Assembly (NCBI GenBank): GCA_950097015.1
Contig: CATNEN010000007.1
Span: 11,657,001 to 11,721,000, forward strand
Reading direction: 5' to 3'
From: Macrostomum hystrix
Taxonomy: Eukaryota > Platyhelminthes > Macrostomidae
Length of the DNA: 64,000 nucleotides
In this document: positions 43,825 to 56,531 of the stretch, one piece after another
How positions within the stretch are numbered: position 1 is the stretch's first letter
Layout: each line of letters begins with the position of its first letter
The notes under the pieces: generated by a model
The model's input: the letters and a program-made list of their open reading frames with translations, nothing else
What the model was told of the DNA's origin: nothing
Databases searched by the model: none
Translations under genes and position numbers: made by a program

Positions 43825-46800
43825 ATGTCGGCGGAGGTCCGGTCGCAGAACGATGATGACCCGTCCGCTACCGCCACAACAGATCTGGAGAAAATGGCGG
43901 AACTGCGAGACGAACGGTACAGCGCGATGGAGACTGTGCTAAGCGAAGTGAAGCGGGACATGCTGAGCATCAACTCAAAGCTCCAGCTACCGGAGCAGCA
44001 GTATTCGCAGCCAGTTCCGCTGGAGTCGCCCAGTCAGGACGAGTGCCGCGAGTTCCGAGACGAGAGCCTGTCGGACTCGGACAGCCTTGACGGCGAGGGA
44101 GCCGATGGCCACGCGTACTATTCACCGCTGAAAGGTCGCTCGGGTGCCAGAAGTTCGGCAGTGCAGCCGCCGCTGTGGTCTCAGCCACGGCAGCCGCCAG
44201 ATGGAGCCTCTAGCATCGAGGACCTGATGACCTCGGTGAAGTCAGACTTCACAGCCCTGGCAAGAATTTTGGACACAGAGGGAGACTCTTCTCGGCAGCC
44301 CCATCATCACTCCGGACGAGGCTCGAGTGACGACTTGCACCTCGAGAAGCTGCAGAAGGCCGGGGCGGGGCTCTCCATCACCACAAACAGCTTGGCAATG
44401 TCCGGTTCGGATGACCTGGACGCCAGCTTCACGGAGGAGTATCAAGAGGACGACCTGAAGATTGCGCTGAGGCACCGGAGGCACCCGGAGGACCGGACCC
44501 AGAGTGACCCCACCTGCGCCCGGACAATGGATCGGGACTCCTTGGAGCCACTCGAGCCGCATGACGCTGGAGTTTACGGCGCCGGCGGCCTCTGGGGAAC
44601 ATCGACATTCCGCAGCGGCGATGCGAACGCCACGCAGCAGGACGCCGCCTATTACCCCGAGTTCAGCGACAAAACACGTGACATCCTCATGAAGATCAAA
44701 GCCAAAAGTGGCCAGCCGCAGCAGCCGCCGTCACGTCCTCCGCCGCTACCGCCGCTGCCAAAGCCAACGGAGGGAGGAAGTACATCCTCTGGGACAGCAG
44801 CTGACGGGACGGCATCGGAGGAGACGGACGCTCCGCCAGGATCTCCGGCGGAGTCGAGTGAGGACGAAGAGAGCGACATCTCGGACTTCATCATCAACAC
44901 CTACGAGAAGGACGCTTCCTACGACCAGCCGAGCTTCGAGTACCAGAGCATCCACGACATCCTGCGGGCCAGTAGCCAGATGATCGGCAGTAGCCGCTGC
45001 CTCTTCCCGATCCTGGAGGAGAGCTCCGATGAGATCAGCAGCTCTGAGGATGAGGAGGACGACGAGGATGACGAGGCATGGCTGCCGGCCGCCAAGATCG
45101 AGGAAAAGTACGCCAGCCCGATGGAGACGGAGGAGGAGGAGGTGGCGCTGCGGTCCCGAGTGGCGGCCACGCACCGAGACATCGAGATGCAGGAGATCCG
45201 CAAGAGCGACCCCGACTTCGGCTCAGCTGTCGCAGCCGCCGCAGCAGCCGCCCTCAGTCAGGAGAATCGCCTGCGGGCAGCACGCAGCGCCGAGGAACTG
45301 CAGAGCGGCGGTCTGCAGAGCGACTCCGCCACCACCTTTTACACGGCACGCGAGAGCTGCGAGTCCTTTGCCACCGTTACCGAGGGCCGCGCCGGCAGCG
45401 GTGATAACAGCCTGCGAGGCAGCCAGCTGATTGAGACTGAGGAGGAGAGCGATGAAGCAGAGTTCGAGGAGACAGGAAACGCGCTGCTAGGTGAGTGTGC
45501 GTTTTGGGCTGCCTTTCTTAAGCCTGCTGTGAATTGATCGAAAAAGTACACAGAGTACTTTAACTGATGACTGGTAGGACAATGACAGGCCGGATTTTAT
45601 TCTGTACTCTGGGAACCGCATCAGAACTAACAGCGCCCCAGAACTAACGCAAATGTTGCTTCACTCTGCAAGAAGTTGCATTGTAGCAAATTCATAAAGC
45701 TGCATGAAAAATGTGCCTCCGTAAGAAGGCGTCAGAAAATGAAGGCACTCGCAATCGAGCTTGCATAATTAGCACCCAGAATCGGGAGCCTTTGCTATAC
45801 AGAGCTCCGGCTTCTCTCGGCGCGGCACCGGTAGCCCATTGGACTGGAAACTGCCGCGTGCGACTCTCACCTGCCCACCAGAGGCGCTGGGCAGGTCGCC
45901 ACCCCCAGGCCAGTGTGGCGTGAGAACCAGGGCTGCAACTTTACACCCAATTAGCAATAGCTATTTTAGCCCATTCGGCACCAAGGAAATCCAAAATTGG
46001 TAGAAATGGCCGTTGAGAGAACAAAGCCTCAGGTGTGGTAGCAGACTTGCTTGCTGCCTCGCCCACCTGCCTGGCCCAGTCTCTGGCAGAGCACATGTCA
46101 TGTTTATTCTACCCAGCTGCTCAGCCACACGTGACTCACTGGGGCTATTTGGCATCATCCCAGTAGGGGAGGCCTGCGGTGCAGTTGGTCTCAGAAGGGC
46201 TGAGTCCATCCCCGCTGCTGGCCAGCTGAATAATTGATGCGGCAGCTGAACAAGGCGCTGAAATCTGCAATAGATGCTGGCTGGCTTTGTTGCTCTGCAG
46301 TCTATGGCAAAGCTAGTCAGCCGAGCTTATCTCACAAGGCCAGCATTGTAAAAGAATCACAGCTGGATTTAGCCTTTTGCATTTCACCCAGTCTAATCAG
46401 TTCTAATCAGTGCAAATCACTGAGTGACTCGCAAAGCACAATGTCAGCCAGAGTGCTGGTTCGCATCAGAGAGAAGCGCTGCGCAGCTTGCGGGCAGAAC
46501 CTGACAATCGAGCTGCTGCCGGCCAGCCCGCTTGGGACCACGCATCGTGAGTTGTCTGCAACGCACTTGGGAGTCGAGTTTCAATAATCCACCGCTCGGG
46601 TAGGGGGTAATCTGACCCGCCTTGTGTAGGATAAAATGCCGTCCTGAGGAGAGCTGATCTGGCATCTGGGGGACTTTTATCCCCATGCCAGCTAATGAAA
46701 CGGGCCGAGGCGGTCCGGAAGACACCAAATCCCCTTGGGGAATGCAATTATCTTCTTTACAGCAGACTAGGCGGCTGAGACGACTCAAACTGGCATTTAG

Positions 46801-49800
46801 TGCATCAGCCCGAGCTGGCGAGTTTGCAGTTTTGATTGGATCTGGCACTGGGGAGCCGCCCTGCTGTCTAGGCGGAGCCGAAGGGCGGGACTTCTCTTAT
46901 CAGCGGACCGAGCTGCCTGCCTGTCTCACACTGCTCACGCTTGGCTCCAAGCGGAATAGGCACAGACAACTGAGCTGAGCAATGCTGTGTGAGCATACAA
47001 CAGACAACTGAGCTCAGCAATACTGTGTGAGCATACAACAGACAACTGAGCTCAGCAATGCTGTGTGAGCATACAACAGACAGGGAGAGGCTGGGGGGGA
47101 TGGGTGGGGCCGCAAGGATCGAAGATTTCGGCGAGATCCGGCCCTGGGGGTGGGTTGCACAGAGAGCAGCTTGGCACCCGCAGCGGCCGTGAGGATCAGT
47201 TGCTCAGCTCTCATTTCGATACCCCCTTTGCAAAGAAAGAAAACAGGAGAAATACTATATTGTACCAAGGACTGTGTTAGGGGTAGAGAATGGCCAAATC
47301 GATTTATCGGTGATTTTTTCAGGGTTGTTGCCGTGCAGGCGCGGGTGGAGGTTCTGCCAGCATAAGTGCACTGAGCAGAGTGGCCGGTCCTTACAAACGG
47401 CCTTGGCGAGTTGGCAGCGGCGGGTGGGGCGGCCGCTCCCGCTAGGACCGAGCCCTTTGAACCAGGGCCGGGTGGAGAAGCGTTTGCTTTTCCCCGCTGA
47501 GATCGGTGAGAGTAAGAACACAGCTCAAGTAGCAGGTGACTTATGACTGGACAGTGCTCGCCAAGGCCACTCACTCACTCACTCACTCACTCACTCACTC
47601 ACTCACTCACTCACTCACTCACTCACTCACTCACTCACTCACTCACTCACTCACTCACTCACTCACTCACTCACTCACTCACTCACTCACTCACTCACTC
47701 ACTCACTCACTCACTCACTCACTCACTCACTCACTCACTCACACACTCACTCACTCACTCACTCACTCACTCACTCACTCACTCACTCACTCACTCACTC
47801 ACTCACTCACTCACTCACTCACTCACTCACTCACTCACTCACTCACTCACTCACTCACTCACTCACTCACTCACTCACTCACTCACTCACTCACTCACTC
47901 ACTCACTCACTCACTCACTCACTCACACACTCACTCACTCACTCACTCACTCACTCACTCACTCACTCACTCACTCACTCACTCACTCACTCACTCACTC
48001 ACTCACTCACTCAGTGTACTGTATAATAAGTATTAAAGGTACCAGGTAGCAGAGAGTAGGGACAGTTGCAATCTGATCTACAGCCAGTCAAAATTAGCAC
48101 CTAAGCAGTGTTTATGCCAGCTCGAATGCTAAGCAAGCCATAGTCCGTGAGTGCTTATCGGGGGAGGCTTGTGTTGCTGCGCAGGTAGGCTGAAGCGCTG
48201 AGGGCTGACACCCTCAAGCCACTGACTCAGTGCCATCGTATCTGACTGCAGCACAACCCAGCGCAGCGGTCCCTATAGAGCTCCTCATTCGCATGCGGGT
48301 TGAACAACGAACTGTAGTCATGCCTCAGCCAACTGTGAGCTACCTGCCCAGTACTAAAGCGGGCCATAAAAAGGTTGCGACATTGTGACCCACCCGCTTC
48401 CCCGTACCCGAGCTGCTTTGTTCCCAGAAGAATGCAAAAGTTCTCGGACTCACACAACCATTCCTGCCCCACCTTTCATTTATAACAGACGAGCCAATGA
48501 AGCAAGTTGCGGCTGCGGCGGCGGCGGCTGCGGCAGTTCAATCGAGCTTAGCTGAAAAAGTGAGCAGCGGGGTGTGAATGAAGACTGTTTCTACATTCCT
48601 TGCGTGCTTATTTGTCCACGGGCCTTTGCGTCTGTGCTCGGCCCCCCTTCCCGTGTTTACAATCACCGCGCGTTCGTTTTCTTCTCTGGCGCCACGCCTC
48701 AGCCTGTTCTCTCCCCGTGCGACTCCGCTGTGAGTTCTCTCGCCCGGCGGGGCCATTCGAGTCCCCTGAGCTCGCACAGATATGGCGTGCAGTCCGCCAA
48801 CTCATTAGAGCGAATGCCAGTTCTTATCTGTGCGCCCTTCCCCGCCTCATTCTCCGCCACCCACCTCAACTGCCTCTGCTAACAAAAAGGCACAAGAGCT
48901 GTGATGCTCCGTTCTGCCAACAGACCGGAGGGCGGTGGCTCGGCTAACTTGTCTCTCTTGTTCCGCACTCACTCCCATCCAAGCCTGTCATTGCTTGTGC
49001 CGAGGTCAGGCTCACACCACAGCCGAGGTCATCAGAGATCAGTTTGTGCCTGAGGTTTTCTGGGCCTTTGTTTTGCTGTTGTTTTTGCTCGGGCTTTGAT
49101 AGAGAGGCAGCTTGGCCGACCGACTTGTCGTGAGCAGGAAATGCAGGCAGAAACTGCGGTGAGAACCTCGGGCGCGCGGCGCTGGGCGCTTCTTCGCAGG
49201 TTCCAAAACCTATTTTGATCTTCATTTCAACCTCGTCTTTCGCCGTTTAAATTGCAGACTCCGACGCCAATGCCGCGGGCTGCCCTGAGGCGGCTGGAGC
49301 CGGAAGCGGCGGACATCGAGTACTCGACCAGCGATGAGGATGATGAGTCCAGCAGCTCCACGGCGACCTCCTCCAGTGCCACCAGGGACGGCGACGACGA
49401 ATCGACTGACACGGAGCCTTCCTATGGCGAGGACGGGGTGCGTGACGAAGGAGTAGAAGCGGAAGTCACCGAGGCCGCTGACATTGCTGACAGCATCCAG
49501 CAGCCAATGGATGATGACGTTGAACAAGCGCGAAAGCGAAAAGCTCAGGAAGAGCCACCTGTGGTGAAGGTGCCGCGGCTCGATGACGAGCCATCCGTTT
49601 CTTCTGAGCAGTCGGCTGAGCAGAGCGAGTCGGAGTCAGCCTCCAGCGAGTCGTCATCTGAGCAGTCGGCAGCATCGGAAACGTCGGAGCGGTCTGGCCC
49701 GGTGGCTCCGCAGGCGAACAACAGCAGTTGCGCAGAGCTGCTGGGAGAAGTGACAGCGGTGGAGGCGGCGCCAGCAGTCGAGAAGCCCTTGACGCTGGAG

Positions 49801-52800
49801 CGGGTCAGCGCCAGTTCGTACCAGTATTTGCCAGCCGTTGCGCTAGATCCTTGGCGTGGGGGTAAGTACTCTAGCATTTCGTGCTTGCATCCCAGCCTAA
49901 TCTCAAAGCCCTTCGACTAGCCAAATTCCGCTCTGCATGTGCGCAGAACCGAGGGGCCCCCTGCTGCGTGTGCGGTCTCTGCACGGAAGCTCGTTCATTT
50001 TTATAAAGTTCCCGCATAATTTCGTAGAGCGTCTGCAAATTCGCTCCCTGAGAGTTCGTTTTCTCTAGCGCCGAACTTTTATCCACGCCGCGAATTGCAG
50101 GTGGCGGAGCCGTCCAGGCTGTCGCATCCTCGCGGGCTCGCATCACCACGGCGAAGGGAGAACGGCTAGATCTCATCGGCATGGAAACGGCTGATGACGT
50201 AGCCGACGACTCCGAAGTCTCCGGCGGCTCAGAGGCCTTCGTCACAACGGAGGCCAGCGGCGCCAATCCCAGTGCGGCGATCGCGCGGGCTACCGCCCGA
50301 GCTGCCAGTATCGCAGGCGCGGCGCTGGCCCGCGGCCGGGCCCGCCAGGGCGCCGAGGAGTACCGCATCTTCATCTCGACCTCTTGCACTGTGCGGCCCA
50401 GCCCGGTGCTGGAGCCTAGCCGCTTGCAGATCACCGTCAGCAGCGACAGCGAACTTCAGCAGCGACAGCAGCCCGCCGATTCCAGTTTGGTAATTGGAGA
50501 GGCCGAGAAGAAGCGGGTCGTGAGTTCGCCTCGCCGTTTGGATAGTCGGGACAGCTCGGAGAACGTCTTCTCCCTGCTGCGCCTGGGCCGGCAGGACACC
50601 ACACAGGAGACGATCACACAGGAGCTGCCGTCTCCAGCCAAAGGCGACAAGACCGACTACGCAGACTTCGAGGCCGTCACGCGATCCGTCATCCAGAGCC
50701 GCTACAACACTGAACGGCGCGAGGACATTGCTGACGACTACTGCCGCCGGGCATCTAAGGCCGTGCAGGCCGAGGTGCAGCTCATGGAGCAGCTGAAAGC
50801 CGACGAGTCAGCTCAGCCGACCGACCTGCTGGGCCGCATCCGCTCCGACCAGGAGCGATTTCACGACCTTAAGCGTCAGCTCGACGCTCTAAAGGCTCGC
50901 CAGCTTGCCAGGCAGCGCTTGCTGGAGACGCCGCGGGAATTGACGACGATTCCGCCTCGATCACCGACGGTTCCCTCGCCTAAGACGCCTGAAGAGCAGC
51001 GGCCGCCGACCATAAGTCCACAGAGCGGGGACTCCACCATGCTGGGCGGCAACATGGCGGAGAGCGCGTACATATCAGACAGCAGCGATCCCAGCTCGCC
51101 AACATCGGCAGAGAAAGCGAACCCGCATGAGCCGCAGCGGCTGCCCTATCGGTCTGTGCTACAGGAGGCCGCTTTGCTTCCAGGGGGTGCCCGGCCGACG
51201 CCCCGTCACCACCAGTCGTCGCTCCAGCTGGATCAGGAGCGGTTGCAGCGGGCTCGGAACGAATACTTCCGACGACCCATGTTCGATCCTGCGTCCAAAG
51301 CCGGCCAGTCCGGCTCCATGCGTTCGGGCGGCAGCAACAGCCCCAGCGACTACCGAGCTCGAAGTGCCTCCAGCACGCTCAGCAAGACCTCATCCCAAAG
51401 CATGTACCAGCTGAGGGAGCTGATGGATGACCAGAGCGCCCTGCAGGCCTACTCGCAGCTCACCGGCTCCGGCCGGCGGCGTTATATGTCCACGGACATC
51501 GACGACTTGCCGGACGACGGCAAAGCTGGCGGCACCCCCGAGGGCGGCTCGACGTACGACCTGAATGCGTTTGATACGGAGCCCGGAAACTACAAGTCTG
51601 TGTCCCTGTTTGACCTGCGGCGCAGCATGCTGGCCAACGATGCGAGAGTGGCAAATGTCACGGCCAATGACTCGAAATCGTACGTTTCGCTGATTGAGAC
51701 GGACGTCGACACTGGCGAGGAGCTGAGCCACGAAATCGTGATGGAAACAGATGTGGACATCGACTCGCCGTTAAGCCCGGCGCCAAAGTCGCAGAGTTTG
51801 ATGGACCTCGCCGGCATGCCGCGGCCAAATCCTGGCGGCATCTTCGACGGCCTGGGCGCCCGGGATGCCGAACTTGACAGGCGGCTTAATCGTGCCAACA
51901 GTGAGGACATGCTGGACTCGGGCGCGGCGCCCACCACCGCCAGACGAGTCAAGGCCAGCCGCAACAACTCGAAGCGCCTGCAGCAGCAGCAGCAGCAGCA
52001 GCAGGAGAAGACATTCATTCAGCGCCTGGAAGAGCGGGCAACTTCGGAGAGCGAGAAGGCCATCTGCAAGTCTCTGTCTCGGCTGGACATTCCAAAGTGG
52101 ATGGACAACCTGAAGCTGAACCAGAACTCGGCTTCGGCTGTCACAGTGATGGCGTCCGCTGTAGATGCGCCTAAGCCCTGGTCTGCTAAGTACCGTGATG
52201 GACCCGGGTCGACCGCAGGAATCGATCACACCGACCAGAGCCTGCAGCCACTCATCATCCCAAAGTTTGTTAGCCTCCCTGTGCGGCCTGCCCTGTTCAG
52301 CCCAGGCTACAGCTCGCTCAGCGTCCGGCGAGACGAGGCCACCGAGAGTGACTTTGAGAGAACGCAGGTCGCGACAGAGCGGTCTCAGCCTCCGCCGCAG
52401 ACAGCGCCGGAGGAGCCCAGAAAAAAGTACTTTACGGAGAGCAGCATCCGGCGAGATAGTCTGTCGGTCGCTGCGGTCGCTGCGAGTGTTCGCCAGCAGC
52501 AGGCCGCACCGCCAGCACAAGCCAGGCCGCCGATTTCACCGAGCCTGGTTCTGGCGCCGTTGAAGTTGGACCCGAGCGATTTTTTGCCGAAGACAGAAAA
52601 GTCCGCAGCCGTGGCTGACGAGCCTCGGTTAGAGCCATCCGTGGCGCCGAGAACGGCTGTCGTTTCAGAGTCGTCTGCGCTTCCACCAGCACCGTCACCG
52701 CCAAGGCTGTCGACGCTGCCGCCAGAGTTACTTGATGGCTCTTCAGACGAGTCACAGAACGTCGGTGACGATCAGCCGGTCAGCGAAGCCAGCAACATCA

Positions 52801-54638
52801 TGTTCATCGACCGCAGCTTCCGGGAGAGCTCTGAGCAGCAGCTGCAGCAGCATTTCGGCGACACCAGCACGACCGTCTCCACTGACTTCCCCTCTGACTC
52901 CCAGTCAGACAGCGGATCCGCCTCGGCAGACAGGCAGCAGTACGAAGACGATGAGGAAACTGAATCGTCCGGCTCGTCCGAGGACTCGTCGGATGACTCG
53001 TCCACTACAGGGAGCTCGTCCTCCAAGTCATTCTCTTCCGGTTCACCGGAGACATCCGAGGCTGAGGATTCCGGTGATGAGGAGGAAGAAGTGCCGCAAA
53101 AGCCGCAGCCGCAGTCAGAGCCGCTGACGCAGACGCAGTACCAGCTGACGAACGGATCAGCTAAAAAAGGCAGCAGCGAGTTCAAAGGACCAGAGAGCGA
53201 GCAGTCAAGCAAATTGTTGAGCAGCAGCTCGCAGCTCCAGAAGAAGCAGCACAGCCGCACAGCCAGCAGCAGCAGCTCTGAGGGCAGCTCTGGTAGCAGC
53301 GGCAGCGGAAGCAGCGAAGATGAGAGCGCCGAGTCAGAGGAGGAGACGGTGATTGAGACTTCGATGATGCAGTCGCGTCTTGGGCGGCAGCCGGAGCTCG
53401 ACGAGCGGCTTCTGGCCAGCCAAGCAGCGGGCGCAGCCATAGTCACCTTTGCGGACGGGCTGGGCCGGCAGTCGCAGACGGCAGCTGCGCTGGCCTACGC
53501 AGAACAGCAGCTTGCGACTGCTCGGAGCAGCAGGCTATCGGCGCCCCTAGCGGCGGCCGCCGCAGCGCTGCCCATACCGCGGTTTTCGCAGAACGGGCGC
53601 AACTCTCCGTCGGTCAGTCTCGCTACCGAGATTCCGCTAGCGGCTGGGCAGAACCGCGGCATCATCCGAGACGCCGGCCGCTACCTGGTAGAGTGCGTGA
53701 ATCCCCGGTGCGCCAGGCGAGCTGAGCTGCCCGAGGCTCAGCGGAGCTTTGTGGCCTGCAGCAGCTGCTACACCTACTACTGCAGCGTGGTGTGCCGCCG
53801 GAGCCACTGGGAGGCGCACAAGCGGAACTGCGCATTCGCTCGCGCTGCCGATGCGTGCCGGAACGCTGCAAAACGCCTTCTGAATGACCACACAACCTAC
53901 CGGGCCTTGTCGACGCTGGCCCGAGCTGGCAACCGCAACCTTGGTCGTGGCTGCGTCCTGCTACTGCTGGCTGACGTCGGCGACAGCTCAGCGCCGCTCC
54001 GCCCACCCGTCTTCGCGCCTGTCGGCGACCTTGGTGCCTGCGGTTTAGTAGGCGAGCAGCTCAGCGAGGTAGCCGCAGCGTGTCGCAGCTTCGATCCTTC
54101 AAACGCCTTTGTGCTCTGTGCGGGAGTCAGCGTCGGCACTGAGAGCAGTGCAGCGGGCTCAGGATCTGGAGCCCTGGTGACCGCTTGGTCTGTCCTGCGC
54201 CTCGCTCCCGAAGATCCAGCGACAAAGGAAGCGGTTGCGTCCGTTTCAGCCGCTGCAGCAGCGGCAGAGGCAGCAGCCGAGGCGGCAGCTGCGGAGGCGG
54301 AGCGTCGCCGGGAGGAGCAGATGCGGCAGTCACGCGCTGACCTGCTTGACCGAGTGCGGCGCGAGCTGCGGCAGCGGGGCGTGAGCCTGCGGCACCACTA
54401 CCCGCGCCTAATGTCCGCGCTGCAGGAGTTCGTGGACACGGGCGCGGAATTCCCGCCGCAGGTTATCCGGCCTGTGGACACGACCTGCGGCAAGACCTTC
54501 GAGTACTGCGTGCAGCCCGGCGCGGATCCCGTCACCCGCTGGGTGGAGCCGCAGCAGCCACCACAGCCAGCTCCGCGCAGGCAGCAACTGCAGCCGCCGG
54601 CGCCGATTCGACGCAGCGTTGTATCAACAGACTTGTAG
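43825..54638 (+). CDS. Very large disordered protein with C-terminal MYND zinc finger, AJM-1-like candidate
   Basis: Four plus-strand exons join in phase: 43825-45490 (CTAG/GTGAGT), 48489-48559 (AACAG to AAAAA/GTGAGC), 49258-49861 (TTGCAG to GGGG/GTAAGT) and 50101-54638 (TTGCAG). They give 6879 nt, 2292 aa. Most of the chain is disordered: Ser/Glu/Asp-rich blocks, a poly-Ala run coded by the small second exon, a poly-Gln run and long SSSS/DEE stretches. Near residue 1975 a MYND-type finger appears (CVNPRC, ACSSC, YYCSVVC, HWEAHKRNC). It is followed by a conserved-looking 220-residue region and a C-terminal module (RRELRQRGVSLRHHYPRL, FPPQVIRPVDTTCGKTFEY). A MYND-like finger followed by a RERGV-x-YP module recalls AJM-1/AJM1, an apical junction scaffold of epithelia. 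That match is from memory and tentative. A symmetric candidate exon at 46448-46546 could add 33 residues. Confidence 0.8.
46448..46546 (+). other. Candidate cassette exon of the MYND-protein gene
   Basis: 99 nt, open in the phase set by exon 1 (phase 1 in, phase 1 out). It is bounded by AATGTCAG and CATC/GTGAGT and encodes a 33-residue basic stretch with a CAAC pair (KRCAACGQNLTIELL). It could be skipped or included without changing the frame. The acceptor has a poor pyrimidine tract. Confidence 0.35.
46963..47083. repeat. 38-bp tandem repeat, three copies
   Basis: ACAACTGAGCTCAGCAATGC plus TGTGTGAGCATACAACAG is repeated three times with single-base differences. Confidence 0.9.
47568..48013. 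repeat. (CTCA)n microsatellite, about 110 units
   Basis: A nearly pure tetranucleotide array. Only two interruptions, each an extra CA, occur at about 47741 and 47926, some 184 bp apart. The apparent LTHS-repeat proteins in two frames are artefacts of the array. Confidence 0.98.
48560..49257 (+). other. Second intron of the MYND-protein gene
   Basis: 698 bp between donor GTGAGC and acceptor TTTAAATTGCAG. No feature other than the splice sites was recognised. Confidence 0.65.
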
Positions 54639-55780
54639 ATTTTCCTGATGGCTAAATATTGATACGACCCGTGCAGTGATGAGTGCTTGATTACCTGTTG
54701 CCAATGTTTACTATTTTTAAATCTGAAAATCACCTTTAAAACTATCATTAAACCAAGGAATTTGTCAGCTATCAACCTGCATCGGTCATAATCGTGACCT
54801 TTGTTGCCTAGCAACTGTTGCTAAGCTGGCCGCTAAGTCGAGTGCTCAAGTATCGCATAGCCTAAAATCCCCTCAGTCAGGTATTGCTTTTGAGTCCCGT
54901 GTGCTGTTTTTTGCTTTTATTTGCCTTTTAGCCCTCCCACTCTGGTACTGTGCATTGATTGCTTGGCTTGTTCACTCCATTGTGCTCAATCCTAGCGCGT
55001 AGAATGATTGCCCCGCAATGGCCCAGCTGCTGTCACAGCCACCAATCAGATCAAAGCGGACCCGGCGGCTCCCCAGTGCGCAATCGAGTCCTGAGTACAG
55101 CTCTTGTGACATTTGAGAAGCTTTTCTTTCATTGCTTTGAATGTTTCAACTTTCGAAATGATTTCGTTCGAGCTCGCGGCTCCAGTGAGCAGTGAGCACT
55201 GCTCAGCCCAAGCTTCATCTCTTCCCCACCGCCAGTGCGCCAGGCCTTGGCCCGATTCGATTTCGATTTCTGTATCTGGGCCGCACTGATTGATTTTCGA
55301 TGATTTCCGATTCGTTGCACTTTTCATTTCTGAGACATGGAAGAGACTTAAATCCCCCCTGAATTTGTGCCACCGTGTCAAGCTGTGTGATTCCCAGCTA
55401 TCTAAACATTCCCTACGCAACTGGAGAAATGCGCTTAGATTTTCAAACTGTACAACTGTACTGCCTGCTTCTCACCATGCGAGTTCACCTGTCTAAAAAT
55501 GCTAGCTGATTACCTGTAGCGCTACTAATTACTTATCTATTACAGCCTATGCCTTCTGACTGCGGATCACCTTTGACACTACAGTAATGGCTGCATTCCA
55601 ATAGTGTAACCAACCAATATATATATCATTTTGTACATCGGCCTACCGTACACTGTACTCACTTTGCGTGGGACTATTGTGCCCCAGGTGGCAAACTAAA
55701 ATAATAGAATTTGCCTTTACTTGATCCTTTCCTGAACTAACGTCAGCTGAGTATCAGCTGCGGCGGCTTAGCTGCATCCC
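54639..55780. other. Downstream region of the MYND-protein gene
   Basis: This should contain its 3' UTR; an ATTAAA at about 54746 is a possible poly(A) signal. A TATATATATCA stretch lies near 55618. No second gene was recognised before the minisatellite. Confidence 0.4.
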
Positions 55781-55782
55781 AC

Positions 55783-56148
55783 AGGATTCACCCCACAGAC
55801 TGCACCCCACAGACTGCACCCCACAGACTGCACCCCACAGGCTGCACCCCACAGGCTGCACCCCACAGACTGCACCCCACAGGCTGCACCCCACAGACTG
55901 CACCCCACAGACTGCACCCCACAGGCTGCACCCCACAGACTGCACCCCACAGGCTGCACCCCACAGGCTGCACCCCACAGGCTGCACCCCACAGGCTGCA
56001 CCCCACAGGCTGCACCCCACAGACTGCACCCCACAGGCTGCACCCCACAGACTGCACCCCACAGGCTGCACCCCACAGACTGCACCCCACAGGCTGCACT
56101 CCACAGGCTGCACCCCACAGACTGCACCCCACAGGCTGCACCCCACAG
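55783..56148. repeat. 15-bp minisatellite, about 24 copies
   Basis: The unit is TGCACCCCACAGGCT, with one two-state site (GGCTGC or GACTGC) that varies from copy to copy. All minus-strand frames are open, giving artefactual Cys/Gly-rich repeats. Confidence 0.97.
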
Positions 56149-56531
56149 AGTCCAAGAATGACGCAGCAGATAGTCATGGAAGGAACTTCTGCTGTCGAGG
56201 ACTATTTTTAGTCTCTGAGCTGCTCAGAGCAGGGAGCCAATTTTGACAGTGCTCCTTGCAGTTAATAGCTCAATCAGATTAATTAATGCTAATCTCTGAC
56301 AACTGACGCGCTTGAACAGATAAGGAAACTGCAGCTAAGAATTCCGAAATATAAATTTGGGTTGAAATGCGCAGCTCAATGACTAGTAAGTAGTATGCAG
56401 TGCACATGCAATTTGAGAGCTATTAAGTATCAACTTTAAATCAAGTAGTAAAAGAACCGGCGATAAAAAAATCGACGGTCTAATAGAAGAATCAGTGAAC
56501 AAATCAAGACATTTTCTGTACTTTCTAAGCA
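56149..56531. other. Spacer between two minisatellites
   Basis: AT-moderate sequence without recognisable coding or regulatory content. Confidence 0.5.

Larger units (their letters stand above)
45491..48488 (+). other. First long intron of the MYND-protein gene
   Basis: About 3 kb from the GTGAGT donor to the TTTATAACAG acceptor. It holds the candidate cassette exon, a three-copy 38-bp repeat (46963-47083) and a 446-bp tetranucleotide microsatellite. No independent gene was recognised inside it. Confidence 0.7.

Noticed and set aside
47536-48049. LTHS-repeat proteins
   Set aside because: Translation of a pure CTCA microsatellite within an intron.
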